From positions 2,108,001 through 2,172,000 of the forward strand of contig NZ_JQMM01000001.1 of NCBI RefSeq assembly GCF_000744735.1: a stretch of 64,000 nt of DNA. The letters run 5' to 3'. Numbering within the stretch: the stretch's first letter is position 1; every line of letters begins with the position of its first letter. Of this stretch, positions 37,598 through 44,353 are shown piece after piece. The translations under genes were made by a program, and so were the position numbers. Under the pieces are notes generated by a model. It worked only from the letters and a program-made list of their open reading frames with translations. It made no database searches and was not told the origin of the DNA. The stretch comes from Porticoccus hydrocarbonoclasticus MCTG13d (lineage in GTDB: Bacteria > Pseudomonadota > Gammaproteobacteria > Pseudomonadales > Porticoccaceae).

Positions 37598-38441
37598 GGT
37601 ATGACCCTCCTTTATCAGCCAACCAGGACGCATGACTGCCCGGAGCCATTTGCACCATACCGGTCGCAGTGACAATCATGGCGCGGGCAAGATGGGACAA
37701 CAGTGAATCGCCCAGTGAGACATTCGCCGAAGGGGTCTTCTCCAGTGCCGTGCGCAATACTGAACGTGTCACTGTCCCGAGGTAAACACCACTCGAATTG
37801 CGGACCGGCAACACAGGGTAACAATGCCAATCAGACAGATTGACAGCCATCTGGATGCTCATCTCTGCAGCCAGCGGTTGCTGAGCCGAATCCACCAATT
37901 GACCCAGTATTTGCTCATCGGGGCTGGCCAGCAGCTTATCCAGACCTACCATGCCAATCACTTGGTGGGATTGGTTGATAATCACCAGACTGGTACCAAA
38001 TGAGTCCGCAGACTTTTTCAGTAATGCCAGACAATCACCGACCGTGAGCTCAGGATAAAAGCCCGGCGTGGACATATCCATCCAGGCACCAACCGTGTTT
38101 TCCTGATAAATCAGCGACACACTCAAAGACCGGGAAAGCTTGGCGGGCACTACTGCCAGCAGCTCGGTGCGCCGTGTGCGCTGCTGCAAACGCAACAGCG
38201 CAGCGACTGTCTGGTAGGGGAGCCGGGCAACAATAGCCGCGTTCTGTTCCAGCGACAACTGGTCGAGAATACGCGAGGCTGGCCACACCTGCATTTCCTG
38301 CAGTACAGGAGCAACAATCCGGACCGGCACCTCCTGCAGGTACAACGCCGCCTCTTGATCCTCCAGCGACTGCAACACCCGGGCTGCGGCCTCGGGCTTA
38401 TTGATAAGAAAATCCAGACTCAGGGGATTAGAGCTTGTCAT
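37587..38441 (-). CDS. Soluble MgtE-N/CBS protein without a membrane domain
   Basis: A 284-residue protein resembling the cytoplasmic half of MgtE: N-terminal helical repeats (LQSLEDQEAALYLQEVPVRI, VARLPYQTVAALLRLQQ) to about residue 125, then two CBS motifs (LVIINQSHQVIGMVGLDKLL, then VLPVRNSSGVYLGTVTRSVL). No membrane segment is present. It is not a truncated copy of the neighbour: it has its own start at 38441 and overlaps mgtE by 11 bases. A regulatory partner that senses magnesium or nucleotides for the full MgtE is a reasonable but unproven reading. Confidence 0.8.
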   Translation of the reverse strand: MTSSNPLSLDFLINKPEAAARVLQSLEDQEAALYLQEVPVRIVAPVLQEMQVWPASRILDQLSLEQNAAIVARLPYQTVAALLRLQQRTRRTELLAVVPAKLSRSLSVSLIYQENTVGAWMDMSTPGFYPELTVGDCLALLKKSADSFGTSLVIINQSHQVIGMVGLDKLLASPDEQILGQLVDSAQQPLAAEMSIQMAVNLSDWHCYPVLPVRNSSGVYLGTVTRSVLRTALEKTPSANVSLGDSLLSHLARAMIVTATGMVQMAPGSHASWLADKGGSYHDD

Positions 38442-39255
38442 CCATCGACTCCCGGGTAATCACACTGAAAGACTGCTGCATACAGAGCCGCGCCGGAATC
38501 AGTTTTCGACCTTCAGCCGTTTCCACCACCATTCCAGTAGCAGTGAACTCCAATACCCTGCCCCGCTCATTGCCGGTCTCGACAATCTGTCCGGGCCGGA
38601 CAAATTCCTTGAGATGACGTGTTGCGATGAGGTTTTCCACCAGCGGTCTGGCTCCGAGGCCAAAGGCCAGAGAAAACCCCGTCAAAACGGCAGCAAAACC
38701 AATACCAAACAGAATGACCAGGAAACTGACATCGACGCCCACCTGGCCAAGCCCCATAACCACGCCGACAATAACAAAGGAGATCTGCGCAATTTGACCT
38801 AGCAGCGCTGCCTGGGCAATATCGGCTGAGGCCGCCGCATGGGTGATCAGATGGCGTACCACACTGCCGAGAATAAAGCCGCTGATAATAATCAGGCCAC
38901 CCGCCATCAGAGAGGGCAGATACACCATTAAACGATCGAGCCAGACAGTCGCCCCGGCAACGCCCACCACCCTAATGGCGACAATTGCAAATATCAGAAT
39001 AGTGGCCCAGAACACCACAAAACCAATCAACCTTTCTGTGGCGGGCGGTATGCGCACAAAGTGAAGATTTAAGTTTTGTAACTGGCGATCCAGCAGATGA
39101 TTGAGAGTACGGATAAAACGGGTAACCAGCAGATGTAAAAACCGGGCCAGCAGCCAACCGGCCAGCAGTAACAGTAATCCACCCACCAGATTGGGAATAT
39201 GAACAATCACTGAAGTTAAAACATCCAGAATTTGTTGCTGGATTGATTCGAGCAT
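38428..39255 (-). CDS. MscS-family small-conductance channel-like protein
   Basis: A 275-residue membrane protein of the TM-helix-rich MscS/YnaI-like type. It starts with LESIQQQILDVLTSVI and continues with GGLLLLLAGWLLARFL. It has a further three or four membrane helices and ends with the pore-like AVLTGFSLAFGLGARPLVENL helix and a beta domain (GQIVETGNERGRVLEFTATG). The classical GxxxxA-rich TM3 is partly seen. Its start was moved from an upstream TTG to the ATG at 39255. It overlaps the MgtE-N gene by 14 bases, so the three genes are probably translationally coupled. Confidence 0.83.
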   Translation of the reverse strand: MLESIQQQILDVLTSVIVHIPNLVGGLLLLLAGWLLARFLHLLVTRFIRTLNHLLDRQLQNLNLHFVRIPPATERLIGFVVFWATILIFAIVAIRVVGVAGATVWLDRLMVYLPSLMAGGLIIISGFILGSVVRHLITHAAASADIAQAALLGQIAQISFVIVGVVMGLGQVGVDVSFLVILFGIGFAAVLTGFSLAFGLGARPLVENLIATRHLKEFVRPGQIVETGNERGRVLEFTATGMVVETAEGRKLIPARLCMQQSFSVITRESMDDKL

Positions 39256-40072
39256 GGAAAGCCCCTTTGTCAGATTCAATCTGCCTGTTGAAATACAGCC
39301 GCCTGTGTCAAAACTGGGCCGACACCAACCAACCCGGAACCACCCTCAACATGCGCCTCAAACCTGATGTCAGACTAGCACTGTTTATATGACCAATGGA
39401 AATACCCCGGCCAGTCGTCCAGGCTCTGCTCCCGAACAAGTCGCCATCTACCCCGGCTACTTTGTCCCGCCTGTGATTTTTATCCGCTATTCAGGTGACA
39501 AACCAGCATCTGGTTGTCGAAACGGTCCAAAGTCTGAGTTTGGAACATTCTAGTATTCTGCGCGTAGTCGAGCCAATGTAACGGTTGTGGCGACCACGCC
39601 ACTATCCGAGAATTAGTGAATACTTTTCCGGGGTGGAGATACCGATACTGTGCGGTTAGAACAGGGCTGGTCGTCCTCTGCGTTATCACGCTTGAAGTTT
39701 GCAAGGCCCAGTCGCTTGAACTACGTTTGCAAGTATGTCCAGCAGATTAAAAAAAGCTGTCGGGAACAAAATAAATCAGAAAATGTCGAGAGACTTAACC
39801 ACACTGTTTAATCGACGGAGGAATTTTTAAACGACCTATGCCAAGCAATCGATGCCAATATATAGCAGCACCATTGCTCGAAGCATCTAACCAACTCCTT
39901 AACTCCATGGATGCCACCAAATACAGGTGGGCTTCCGAGCACCCTATATCCGATAAGTCCCCTGTAAAACTCTAATCAGATTTTTTTGTGACAGGCTGAA
40001 GGTCCCAGCGGCCTGCCCTGTCAACGTCTTTCGTGTAACTTTTAATCACTCAAACGATACGGAGGTATCAAT
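39256..40072. other. 817-bp non-coding gap with a hairpin upstream of the next gene
   Basis: No supported gene. A minus-strand frame of 74 codons (39480-39704) and a plus-strand frame of 45 codons (39838-39975) have no ribosome site at useful spacing or recognisable product. At 39989-40023 TGACAGG and CCTGTCA form a 7-pair stem with a 21-base loop, just upstream of the secreted OB-fold gene, with a run of seven T just before it. The operon promoter for the MscS-like gene must also lie here. Confidence 0.55.
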
Positions 40073-40771
40073 ATGATTTGCCGTACTTTTAATACCCTGC
40101 TGATGATGTTGGTCATGGCGTTTTCCATCGGTGCTTACGCTGAAAAACCAATGGAAAAACCAACTGAAAAACCAAAGAGCTACCCGGATGGCACATGGCT
40201 TAACATTGACGGGACCGTTGATCGTGTCGGTCCGAACATGTTTGTCCTCGACTACGGTGAAGGCAATATCACTGTCGAGATGGACGATGTCGACAGAGAT
40301 GCTGATGCCTACGCACTGAAAAAAGGTGACAAGGTACGCGTCTCCGGCATGGTGGATGATGACCTGTATGAAAGTGCCACAATTGAGGCCGGCAGTGTCT
40401 ATGTGGAAAATATTGGTACCACCTTCCACGCTGATGCCATGAAGGAAGAGGATTCGTACCTGGCGGGCAACATGCCCGTGGTCGTTTCCCGCGGTACAGT
40501 ACAGGGACGCATCACTATCGTAGCTGATGACAGTTTCACCCTGGATACTGACGATAGACAACTCACGGTTAAGGTAAACACCATGCCTTATGATCCGCTT
40601 GATAACGTGGGTTACCAGCAACTCAAAGTCGGCGACTACGTATCGGTTACCGGCGCCATTCAGCGTGGCTTTTTTGACCACAAAATCATGAAAGCCACGT
40701 CCGTCACTACTTTTTTTGACGGATCAAAGCCTCGTACGACCCCACAATTCTCGACGGATCCCAATCTTTAA
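40073..40771 (+). CDS. Secreted protein with two OB-fold-like repeats
   Basis: A 232-residue exported protein with a signal peptide (about 1-23, ending in SIGAYA), a lysine-proline spacer (EKPMEKPTEKPK), then two repeats, each with the YgiW/YdeI-like (BOF) OB-fold layout: DGTVDRVGPNMFVLDYGEGN...GDKVRVSGMVD, and GTVQGRITIVADDSFTLDTD...GDYVSVTGAI. A strong GGAGGT ribosome site precedes the ATG. Members of the BOF family bind no known ligand. It is followed by a textbook terminator, so it is transcribed alone. Confidence 0.75.
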   Translation: MICRTFNTLLMMLVMAFSIGAYAEKPMEKPTEKPKSYPDGTWLNIDGTVDRVGPNMFVLDYGEGNITVEMDDVDRDADAYALKKGDKVRVSGMVDDDLYESATIEAGSVYVENIGTTFHADAMKEEDSYLAGNMPVVVSRGTVQGRITIVADDSFTLDTDDRQLTVKVNTMPYDPLDNVGYQQLKVGDYVSVTGAIQRGFFDHKIMKATSVTTFFDGSKPRTTPQFSTDPNL

Positions 40772-40791
40772 CGGGTGCTGACCACGGTAAC

Positions 40792-40821
40792 AATGGGCTG
40801 CGTAAAGCAGCCCATTTTTTT
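40792..40821 (+). terminator. Intrinsic terminator after the OB-fold gene
   Basis: AATGGGCTGC, loop GTAAA, GCAGCCCATT, then TTTTT. A perfect 10-pair stem with a U-tract, 20 bases after the stop. Confidence 0.95.
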
Positions 40822-40847
40822 GTGCAGAAATGAAAAAACAAAACTAA

Positions 40848-40924
40848 GGTCAGGTACAATTTTCATAAAAAACCACACAGGCAATTTCAACTTAGAACAG
40901 TTTATAAAAAAGTTGTACCTGGCC
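40848..40924. repeat. Short inverted-repeat element, possible MITE remnant
   Basis: GGTCAGGTACAA (40848-40859) and TTGTACCTGGCC (40913-40924) are inverted with one mismatch, around a 53-base AT-rich spacer. There is no open frame. The size and AT-rich centre would suit a small inverted-repeat element, but no target duplication is visible. It lies between the terminator of the OB-fold gene and the end of the cassette array. Confidence 0.35.
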
Positions 40925-41049
40925 CCATTTATCTACCGCCTCACGGAACTCCTCGGTATAAGCCTGCTTTTTTTATGTGCCATGATAAGCACCTCCATAT
41001 AGGTCAATCTGACTATACAGAGCGTCTACAAGTCGTGGGGGGCTCGGGC

Positions 41050-41147
41050 ACCTAACGCCAATTTTTAACGGCGCCCATGGAGCGCAGCGCAATGGGCGTC
41101 CAGTGGAGGGCCACAGGCCCGAAACGAACTACAATGACTAGTTATGT
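41050..41147 (-). other. attC site 3
   Basis: On the minus strand R'' ACATAAC (41147-41141), a 98-base imperfect palindrome with a GC-rich centre (GCCCATTGCGC / GCTCCATGGGC), and R' GTTAGGT (41056-41050). The stop codon of the membrane-protein cassette lies inside R''. Its inner arms pair less well than those of the other two sites, and it is followed by no recognisable further cassette. Confidence 0.68.
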
Positions 41148-41468
41148 GTTGCTCATGGAGTCGCCGGAGCACGCTGATTTTGAGCCCCTAATTTCCTGCA
41201 ATTTTAGTTCGATTAACCACCGAACGTACCGCAAGAACATTCCTAAAGCTAGTGAACCAGATACAAGCACCATTATCAGAACTCCGAAAAAATCCCCTGG
41301 AGAACCGGAGTGTTCAGGCTGCGACGTTTGGTAAAAATACACTGCCCAAACTGCTACCATCGGCAGGCCCAATACCAGCGAAAATACCCAAAACCACAAG
41401 CAGCGAGTGAGCAACACAGGAATGACTAGGAGGAAAGCTGACACTACCAGAACGATCTCAATGCTCAT
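41142..41468 (-). CDS. Cassette C: small membrane protein
   Basis: A 108-residue protein with about three membrane helices (residues 4-20, 26-45, 62-80: IEIVLVVSAFLLVIPVLL, WFWVFSLVLGLPMVAVWAVY, FGVLIMVLVSGSLALGMFL) and a short cytoplasmic tail. I recognise no family. It starts only 10 bases after the cassette boundary, and no good ribosome site is visible. Its stop codon is part of the attC. Cassette-borne small membrane proteins are common in integrons and mostly uncharacterised. Confidence 0.72.
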   Translation of the reverse strand: MSIEIVLVVSAFLLVIPVLLTRCLWFWVFSLVLGLPMVAVWAVYFYQTSQPEHSGSPGDFFGVLIMVLVSGSLALGMFLRYVRWLIELKLQEIRGSKSACSGDSMSNT

Positions 41469-41477
41469 TCAGTGACC

Positions 41478-41549
41478 ACATAACGCCGCGCTCTGCAACA
41501 AATTTGGAGCGTAGCAGAAAATTTGTCCGACAACAGCGCCTTGTTAGCC
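41478..41549 (-). other. attC site 2
   Basis: R'' GGCTAAC (41549-41543), then AAGGCGCTGTTGTCGGACAAATTT pairing with AAATTTGTTGCAGAGCGCGG around a TCTGCTACGCTCC loop, and R' GTTATGT (41484-41478). Seventy-two bases, with the folded-arm layout of attC sites. It begins 4 bases after the stop of the AhpD-like gene. Confidence 0.82.
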
Positions 41550-41553
41550 GTAC

Positions 41554-42006
41554 CTACGCCTTGACAGGGTAACGGCTAGAGATAGCAATACGATTCCATG
41601 TATTGATGATAACGGAAAGCCACTCAATGGCCGACACTTCTTCTTTGGAAAGACTGGTTACGGCCTGTTCGTAGATTGCGTCAGGCAGCTGGCTGTCAGA
41701 GATCAGTGTAATTGCCTCCACAAGCTCTAACGCGGCACGCTCTTTTGAGCTGAAGTATTCGGTCTCTTTCCATGCAGAAAGGACTGCTACACGATCAGAA
41801 GACTCCCCGCTGGCAAGTGCATCCCGCGCATGCAATCTGATGCAGAAAGCACATTGATTTATCTGGGATGCGCGCAAGCGTAAGAGATGCGAAAATCCTA
41901 CGGCAACCCCCGCCTTGGTTAAAGCATCTGAGGCAAGCCGGTCAAGCTCAATGACTGTCAGATACAGCTCAGGTGCTGACTTACCAAGATTCACTCTTTC
42001 TGTCAC
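41554..42006 (-). CDS. Cassette B: AhpD-like carboxymuconolactone decarboxylase family protein
   Basis: A 150-residue all-helical protein with CAFCIRLHARDAL, the CxxCxxxH redox motif at residues 52-59 of the AhpD/carboxymuconolactone decarboxylase fold. The motif helix is preceded by LLRLRASQIN, as in the small CMD proteins. AhpD-like proteins reduce peroxidase partners through this dithiol. It starts with GTG behind a strong TAAGGAGG. A common cassette cargo type. Confidence 0.88.
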   Translation of the reverse strand: MTERVNLGKSAPELYLTVIELDRLASDALTKAGVAVGFSHLLRLRASQINQCAFCIRLHARDALASGESSDRVAVLSAWKETEYFSSKERAALELVEAITLISDSQLPDAIYEQAVTSLSKEEVSAIEWLSVIINTWNRIAISSRYPVKA

Positions 42007-42026
42007 GTGACCTCCTTATGTTGTAC

Positions 42027-42101
42027 GGCTAACGCCAAGTTAACCGGCGTGCGTTAGCGCGTCCGAGCGAGGAACGAGCGTCGTTGAACTTTTTGTTAAG
42101 C
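42027..42101 (-). other. attC site 1
   Basis: R'' GCTTAAC (42101-42095), L'' AAAGTTCAACGACGC, a loop CTCGTTCCTCGCTCGGACGC, L' CGGTTAACTTGGC, and R' GTTAGCC (42033-42027). Seventy-five bases with both pairing arms and the extrahelical base; the best of the three sites. The stop codon of the upstream gene lies in R''. Confidence 0.87.
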
Positions 42102-43040
42102 GCCTTCTGCATTTTCGACCATTCCCGAAAACATTATGTCTTTCTCTGGCTCAAGGGGAATTTCTTTTCGAATTCTTGTTCTTGCACCTTCTTGCAAGCC
42201 AGTTTCATTCCATTCCAAGCTGGGTAAATCTTGAAATATTGCAGGGTAGCGTTCTGGCTGAGAAATTGCTCCAACGACTCTTAGGCTTTTGTTCCACTCT
42301 AATGCCCAAAACCATTCGCCAGTTTCACCTTTTTCTCTACGCATTATTGCCTTAAAAAAGCCATTTGCGCTCTCGATATTTGCATAGCAAGGAATTTCAC
42401 TAGCCCGTTCCATAATATTTAGTAATTGAGGGTTGCCCCAATCTGAATGAACATATGAACCGTGAAGATGGAAATATTTGTGGCTGAGCAAACATGTACC
42501 TTCAGCAGTAAGTGGGTCGCGCGAAGTTATCAGTGAAAATATTCCTTGCACGTGCCTATAGGCAAGAAATTCAATACGACGTTCGTCGGCTTGAGGTGGC
42601 CCATCTATACTAAAAGATATGCTCGCTGGGCCAAAGTTCGAAGAGACCGTAAAATTGTCACCAGAATCTTTGATTAAGGTTCCCTGTTTATTGGGGTGAA
42701 AATCTTTTTCTGCTTTGCGTTGAGCTATCTCGTTATGTGCTTGTGAATCCTTTCTGGCAGGGCTATTAAATAAAGTTATTGATGACAGATGACGTTCTAC
42801 ATCCGACTTCTCATCATTGCATTCTTTACATGCTCTGAAAATAAGATTGAATAGATTTCCATTCCCAAACTCGCCAGTAGGAACAAACTCTCTACCGATA
42901 AGATGCTCTTTGTTTGATTCCAGACGAGAATCCGCCCCAACAAGACGGCCGCAGTAAAGGCAGTACTGGTTTGATTTCGATTTCGACTTATGGAACCAAT
43001 TTACAGGCTGGTTTTTCTTGTAACGATGTATTCCGTTCAA
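42096..43040 (-). CDS. Cassette A: HNH-nuclease-like protein
   Basis: A 314-residue protein of no known family. Residues 27-75 look like an HNH/treble-clef site: CLYCGR (C27, C30), then ESNKEHLIGREFVP (conserved E45-H46), and CKECNDEKSD (C71, C74, N75). The spacing suits a metal-bound nuclease core. The remaining two thirds are mixed strands and helices without motifs I recognise. It starts with TTG (no ATG fits) behind AAGAG, 20 bases after the cassette boundary. Nuclease activity is inferred from the motif only. Confidence 0.75.
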   Translation of the reverse strand: MNGIHRYKKNQPVNWFHKSKSKSNQYCLYCGRLVGADSRLESNKEHLIGREFVPTGEFGNGNLFNLIFRACKECNDEKSDVERHLSSITLFNSPARKDSQAHNEIAQRKAEKDFHPNKQGTLIKDSGDNFTVSSNFGPASISFSIDGPPQADERRIEFLAYRHVQGIFSLITSRDPLTAEGTCLLSHKYFHLHGSYVHSDWGNPQLLNIMERASEIPCYANIESANGFFKAIMRREKGETGEWFWALEWNKSLRVVGAISQPERYPAIFQDLPSLEWNETGLQEGARTRIRKEIPLEPEKDIMFSGMVENAEGA

Positions 43041-43059
43041 TGCCGATACTCTTATTTGC

Positions 43060-43066
43060 GCTTAAC
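43060..43066 (-). other. Cassette array boundary site, attI-like
   Basis: GTTAAGC on the minus strand, where the first cassette begins. It is preceded by ATACAAAT rather than by an attC arm, which resembles the end of an attI site (attI1 ends in ACAAAGTTAGGC). The rest of an attI is not defined. Confidence 0.55.
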
Positions 43067-43194
43067 ATTTGTATATGGCGCACTCGCGCTTTGCCAAAAC
43101 TAATATTCGGCCCACTTTGATAACGGATTGATACAGAATAGAAAATTGGAGCATCTCCGATTCCTTTCAGAATAAAGCGAGTTTTTCCTATTAT

Positions 43195-43287
43195 CTAAAA
43201 TAGTAGGACCTCGTTATCTTTTCCCGCGAACCTGCAACACCCTGTTTTATTGGGATCATTTTTTCCGGTTCGCATGATAACGCGCAT
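43195..43287 (-). CDS. Possible 30-residue ORF downstream of a LexA-box-like site
   Basis: Minus-strand frame of 30 codons starting MRVIMRTGKNDPNKTGCCRF and ending at TAG (43195). It starts 47 bases downstream of the LexA-box-like site. There is a TATACT hexamer 9 bases before the ATG, but no convincing ribosome site. It may be nothing; it is listed because its position is that of an SOS-controlled gene. Confidence 0.25.
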   Translation of the reverse strand: MRVIMRTGKNDPNKTGCCRFAGKDNEVLLF

Positions 43288-43333
43288 TGACTGAGTATAA
43301 ACCGAGAAAGGGATTTAATAACACCTCGATATC

Positions 43334-43349
43334 CTGTATAAAAAAACAG
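43334..43349. promoter_or_regulatory. LexA (SOS) box-like site
   Basis: CTGTATAAAAAAACAG: CTG and CAG with ten AT-only bases between, matching the gammaproteobacterial LexA pattern CTG-N10-CAG. It lies 268 bases beyond the first cassette, on the side where an intI promoter would stand. Integrase genes of integrons are known to be under LexA control, so a relic of such a promoter is plausible. It could equally control a minus-strand gene. Confidence 0.6.
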
Positions 43350-43524
43350 CCTATCGAGCGCGCATACCCATTTGATATAGGTGGCGTCCAAAGTCGGGGG
43401 CGAACCAGTAAAGAGGTTAGCCTTCTGGGGATTTTCAGTGCAGCTTATCTTTCGACCGCCACCGACCAGAAGTCCGCGATCATCAACAAAAACTGGACTT
43501 AATAGGGACTTAAACTGAGAAATG

Positions 43525-43553
43525 AAAAAGGCCCGCTTTTTGGCGGGCCTTTT
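43525..43553 (-). terminator. Terminator of tRNA-Pro
   Basis: On the minus strand GGCCCGC, loop CAAAAA, GCGGGCC, TTTTT. A 7-pair GC-rich stem with a U-tract, about 25 bases after the tRNA-Pro 3' end. Confidence 0.93.
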
Positions 43554-43578
43554 AACACGTTGAATTTCAACAATTTTT

Positions 43579-43655
43579 TGGTCGGGACGACAGGATTTGA
43601 ACCTGTGACCACTACACCCCCAGTGTAGTGCGCTACCAGACTGCGCTACGCCCCG
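43579..43655 (-). tRNA. tRNA-Pro (anticodon GGG)
   Basis: A 77-base cloverleaf, acceptor CGGGGCG paired with CGTCCCG, discriminator A and encoded CCA. The anticodon arm CTACACTGGGGGTGTAG gives GGG. It follows the ihfA-merR genes, the usual position in Pseudomonas-like genomes, but has its own promoter. Confidence 0.95.
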
Positions 43656-43670
43656 AATAGGAAGGCGCAC

Positions 43671-43698
43671 ATAATACCGGATGCACCCCACAATTCAA
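43671..43698 (-). promoter_or_regulatory. Promoter of tRNA-Pro
   Basis: TTGAAT (43698-43693), a 16-base spacer and TATTAT (43676-43671), followed by GTGCGCC. It overlaps the end of the merR region. Confidence 0.7.
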
Positions 43699-43706
43699 GA
43701 ATAAAA

Positions 43707-44063
43707 TCAGCCCTTCAGTACCTGCAACAGGTCTTCCAGCTCGCCGACTGTCTGGTCGATCAGCTGCCTGACCTGCGTGGCCTCTTCCTTGGCATCCTCA
43801 CCGGTCATGCGCTGACGGGCACCACCAATGGTAAAACCCTGCTCATAGAGCAATGAACGAATCTGCCGGATCAGGATGACATCCTGGCGCTGATAGTAGC
43901 GGCGATTACCACGGCGTTTTACCGGGCTGAGAGTGGGAAACTCCTGTTCCCAGTAGCGAAGCACATGGGGTTTGACATCGCAGAGTTCACTGACTTCACC
44001 GATGGTGAAGTAACGCTTGCCGGGAATGGCCGGCAACTGATCGTTATTGCTCGGTTCCAGCAT
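43707..44063 (-). CDS. MerR family regulator
   Basis: A 118-residue protein with the MerR winged helix (residues about 18-85: [39 protein letters not shown]) and a C-terminal coiled-coil dimerisation helix. There is no metal-binding cysteine set in the tail, so it is not a metal-sensing MerR; such copies always sit next to ihfA in related genomes and have no assigned signal. It overlaps ihfA by 20 bases. Confidence 0.9.
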   Translation of the reverse strand: MLEPSNNDQLPAIPGKRYFTIGEVSELCDVKPHVLRYWEQEFPTLSPVKRRGNRRYYQRQDVILIRQIRSLLYEQGFTIGGARQRMTGEDAKEEATQVRQLIDQTVGELEDLLQVLKG

Positions 44064-44346
44064 AGCTTTCTACTCTCGCTTTAAGTTTTTGTCCGGGTTT
44101 GAACGTCACTACTCGTCTGGCAGAAATGGGGATCTCTTCACCGGTTTTTGGATTGCGACCGGGGCGGGTTTTTTTGTCGCGCAGTTCAAAGTTACCAAAA
44201 CCTGATAATTTGACCTGTTCGTTTTTCTCAAGGGCGGTGCGGATCTCTTCAAAAAATGATTCGACGATTTCCTTGGCCTCGCGTTTGTTCAAACCCAGGT
44301 CTTCGAAAAGCATTTCTGCAAGGTCGGCTTTGGTAAGTGCTGACAT
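44044..44346 (-). CDS. ihfA: Integration host factor subunit alpha
   Basis: Sequence-specific DNA-bending protein, partner of IHF-beta. One hundred residues starting [20 protein letters not shown], with [20 protein letters not shown] holding the intercalating proline and [20 protein letters not shown]. Follows pheT by 7 bases, as in E. coli and Pseudomonas. Confidence 0.96.
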   Translation of the reverse strand: MSALTKADLAEMLFEDLGLNKREAKEIVESFFEEIRTALEKNEQVKLSGFGNFELRDKKTRPGRNPKTGEEIPISARRVVTFKPGQKLKARVESYAGTEQ

Positions 44347-44353
44347 AACTCGC

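Larger units (their letters stand above)
41050..43066 (-). mobile_element. Integron cassette array without integrase (CALIN), three cassettes
   Basis: Three minus-strand genes are each followed by an attC-type site. Each cassette begins with a TTRRRY string that is the complement of its own attC end: TTAAGC...GCTTAAC, TTAGCC...GGCTAAC and TTATGT...ACATAAC. This matching of the two ends of the same circular cassette is what insertion by an integron integrase leaves behind. The array reads from right (43066) to left (41050). No intI gene is seen on either side. The term for such arrays is CALIN, clusters of attC sites lacking integrases. Confidence 0.82.
43067..43524. other. Non-coding gap between cassette array and tRNA-Pro
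   Basis: Holds the LexA-box-like site and a possible short frame, both described separately. No intI-like open frame is present on either strand. A minus-strand frame from 43191 to 43691 runs through tRNA-Pro and is not a protein gene. Confidence 0.6.

Noticed and set aside
37598..37700. Magnesium riboswitch upstream of mgtE
   Set aside because: mgtE starts inside the preceding gene, so no leader exists there, and none is evident before the MscS-like gene.
39838..39975. 45-codon plus-strand frame with GGAGG upstream
   Set aside because: The ribosome site is 17 bases from the ATG and the product resembles nothing.
43067..43578. Integron integrase gene next to the array
   Set aside because: No frame of usable length or tyrosine-recombinase motif on either strand.
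43191..43691. Minus-strand 166-codon frame across tRNA-Pro
   Set aside because: It is translation of the tRNA and its flanks.
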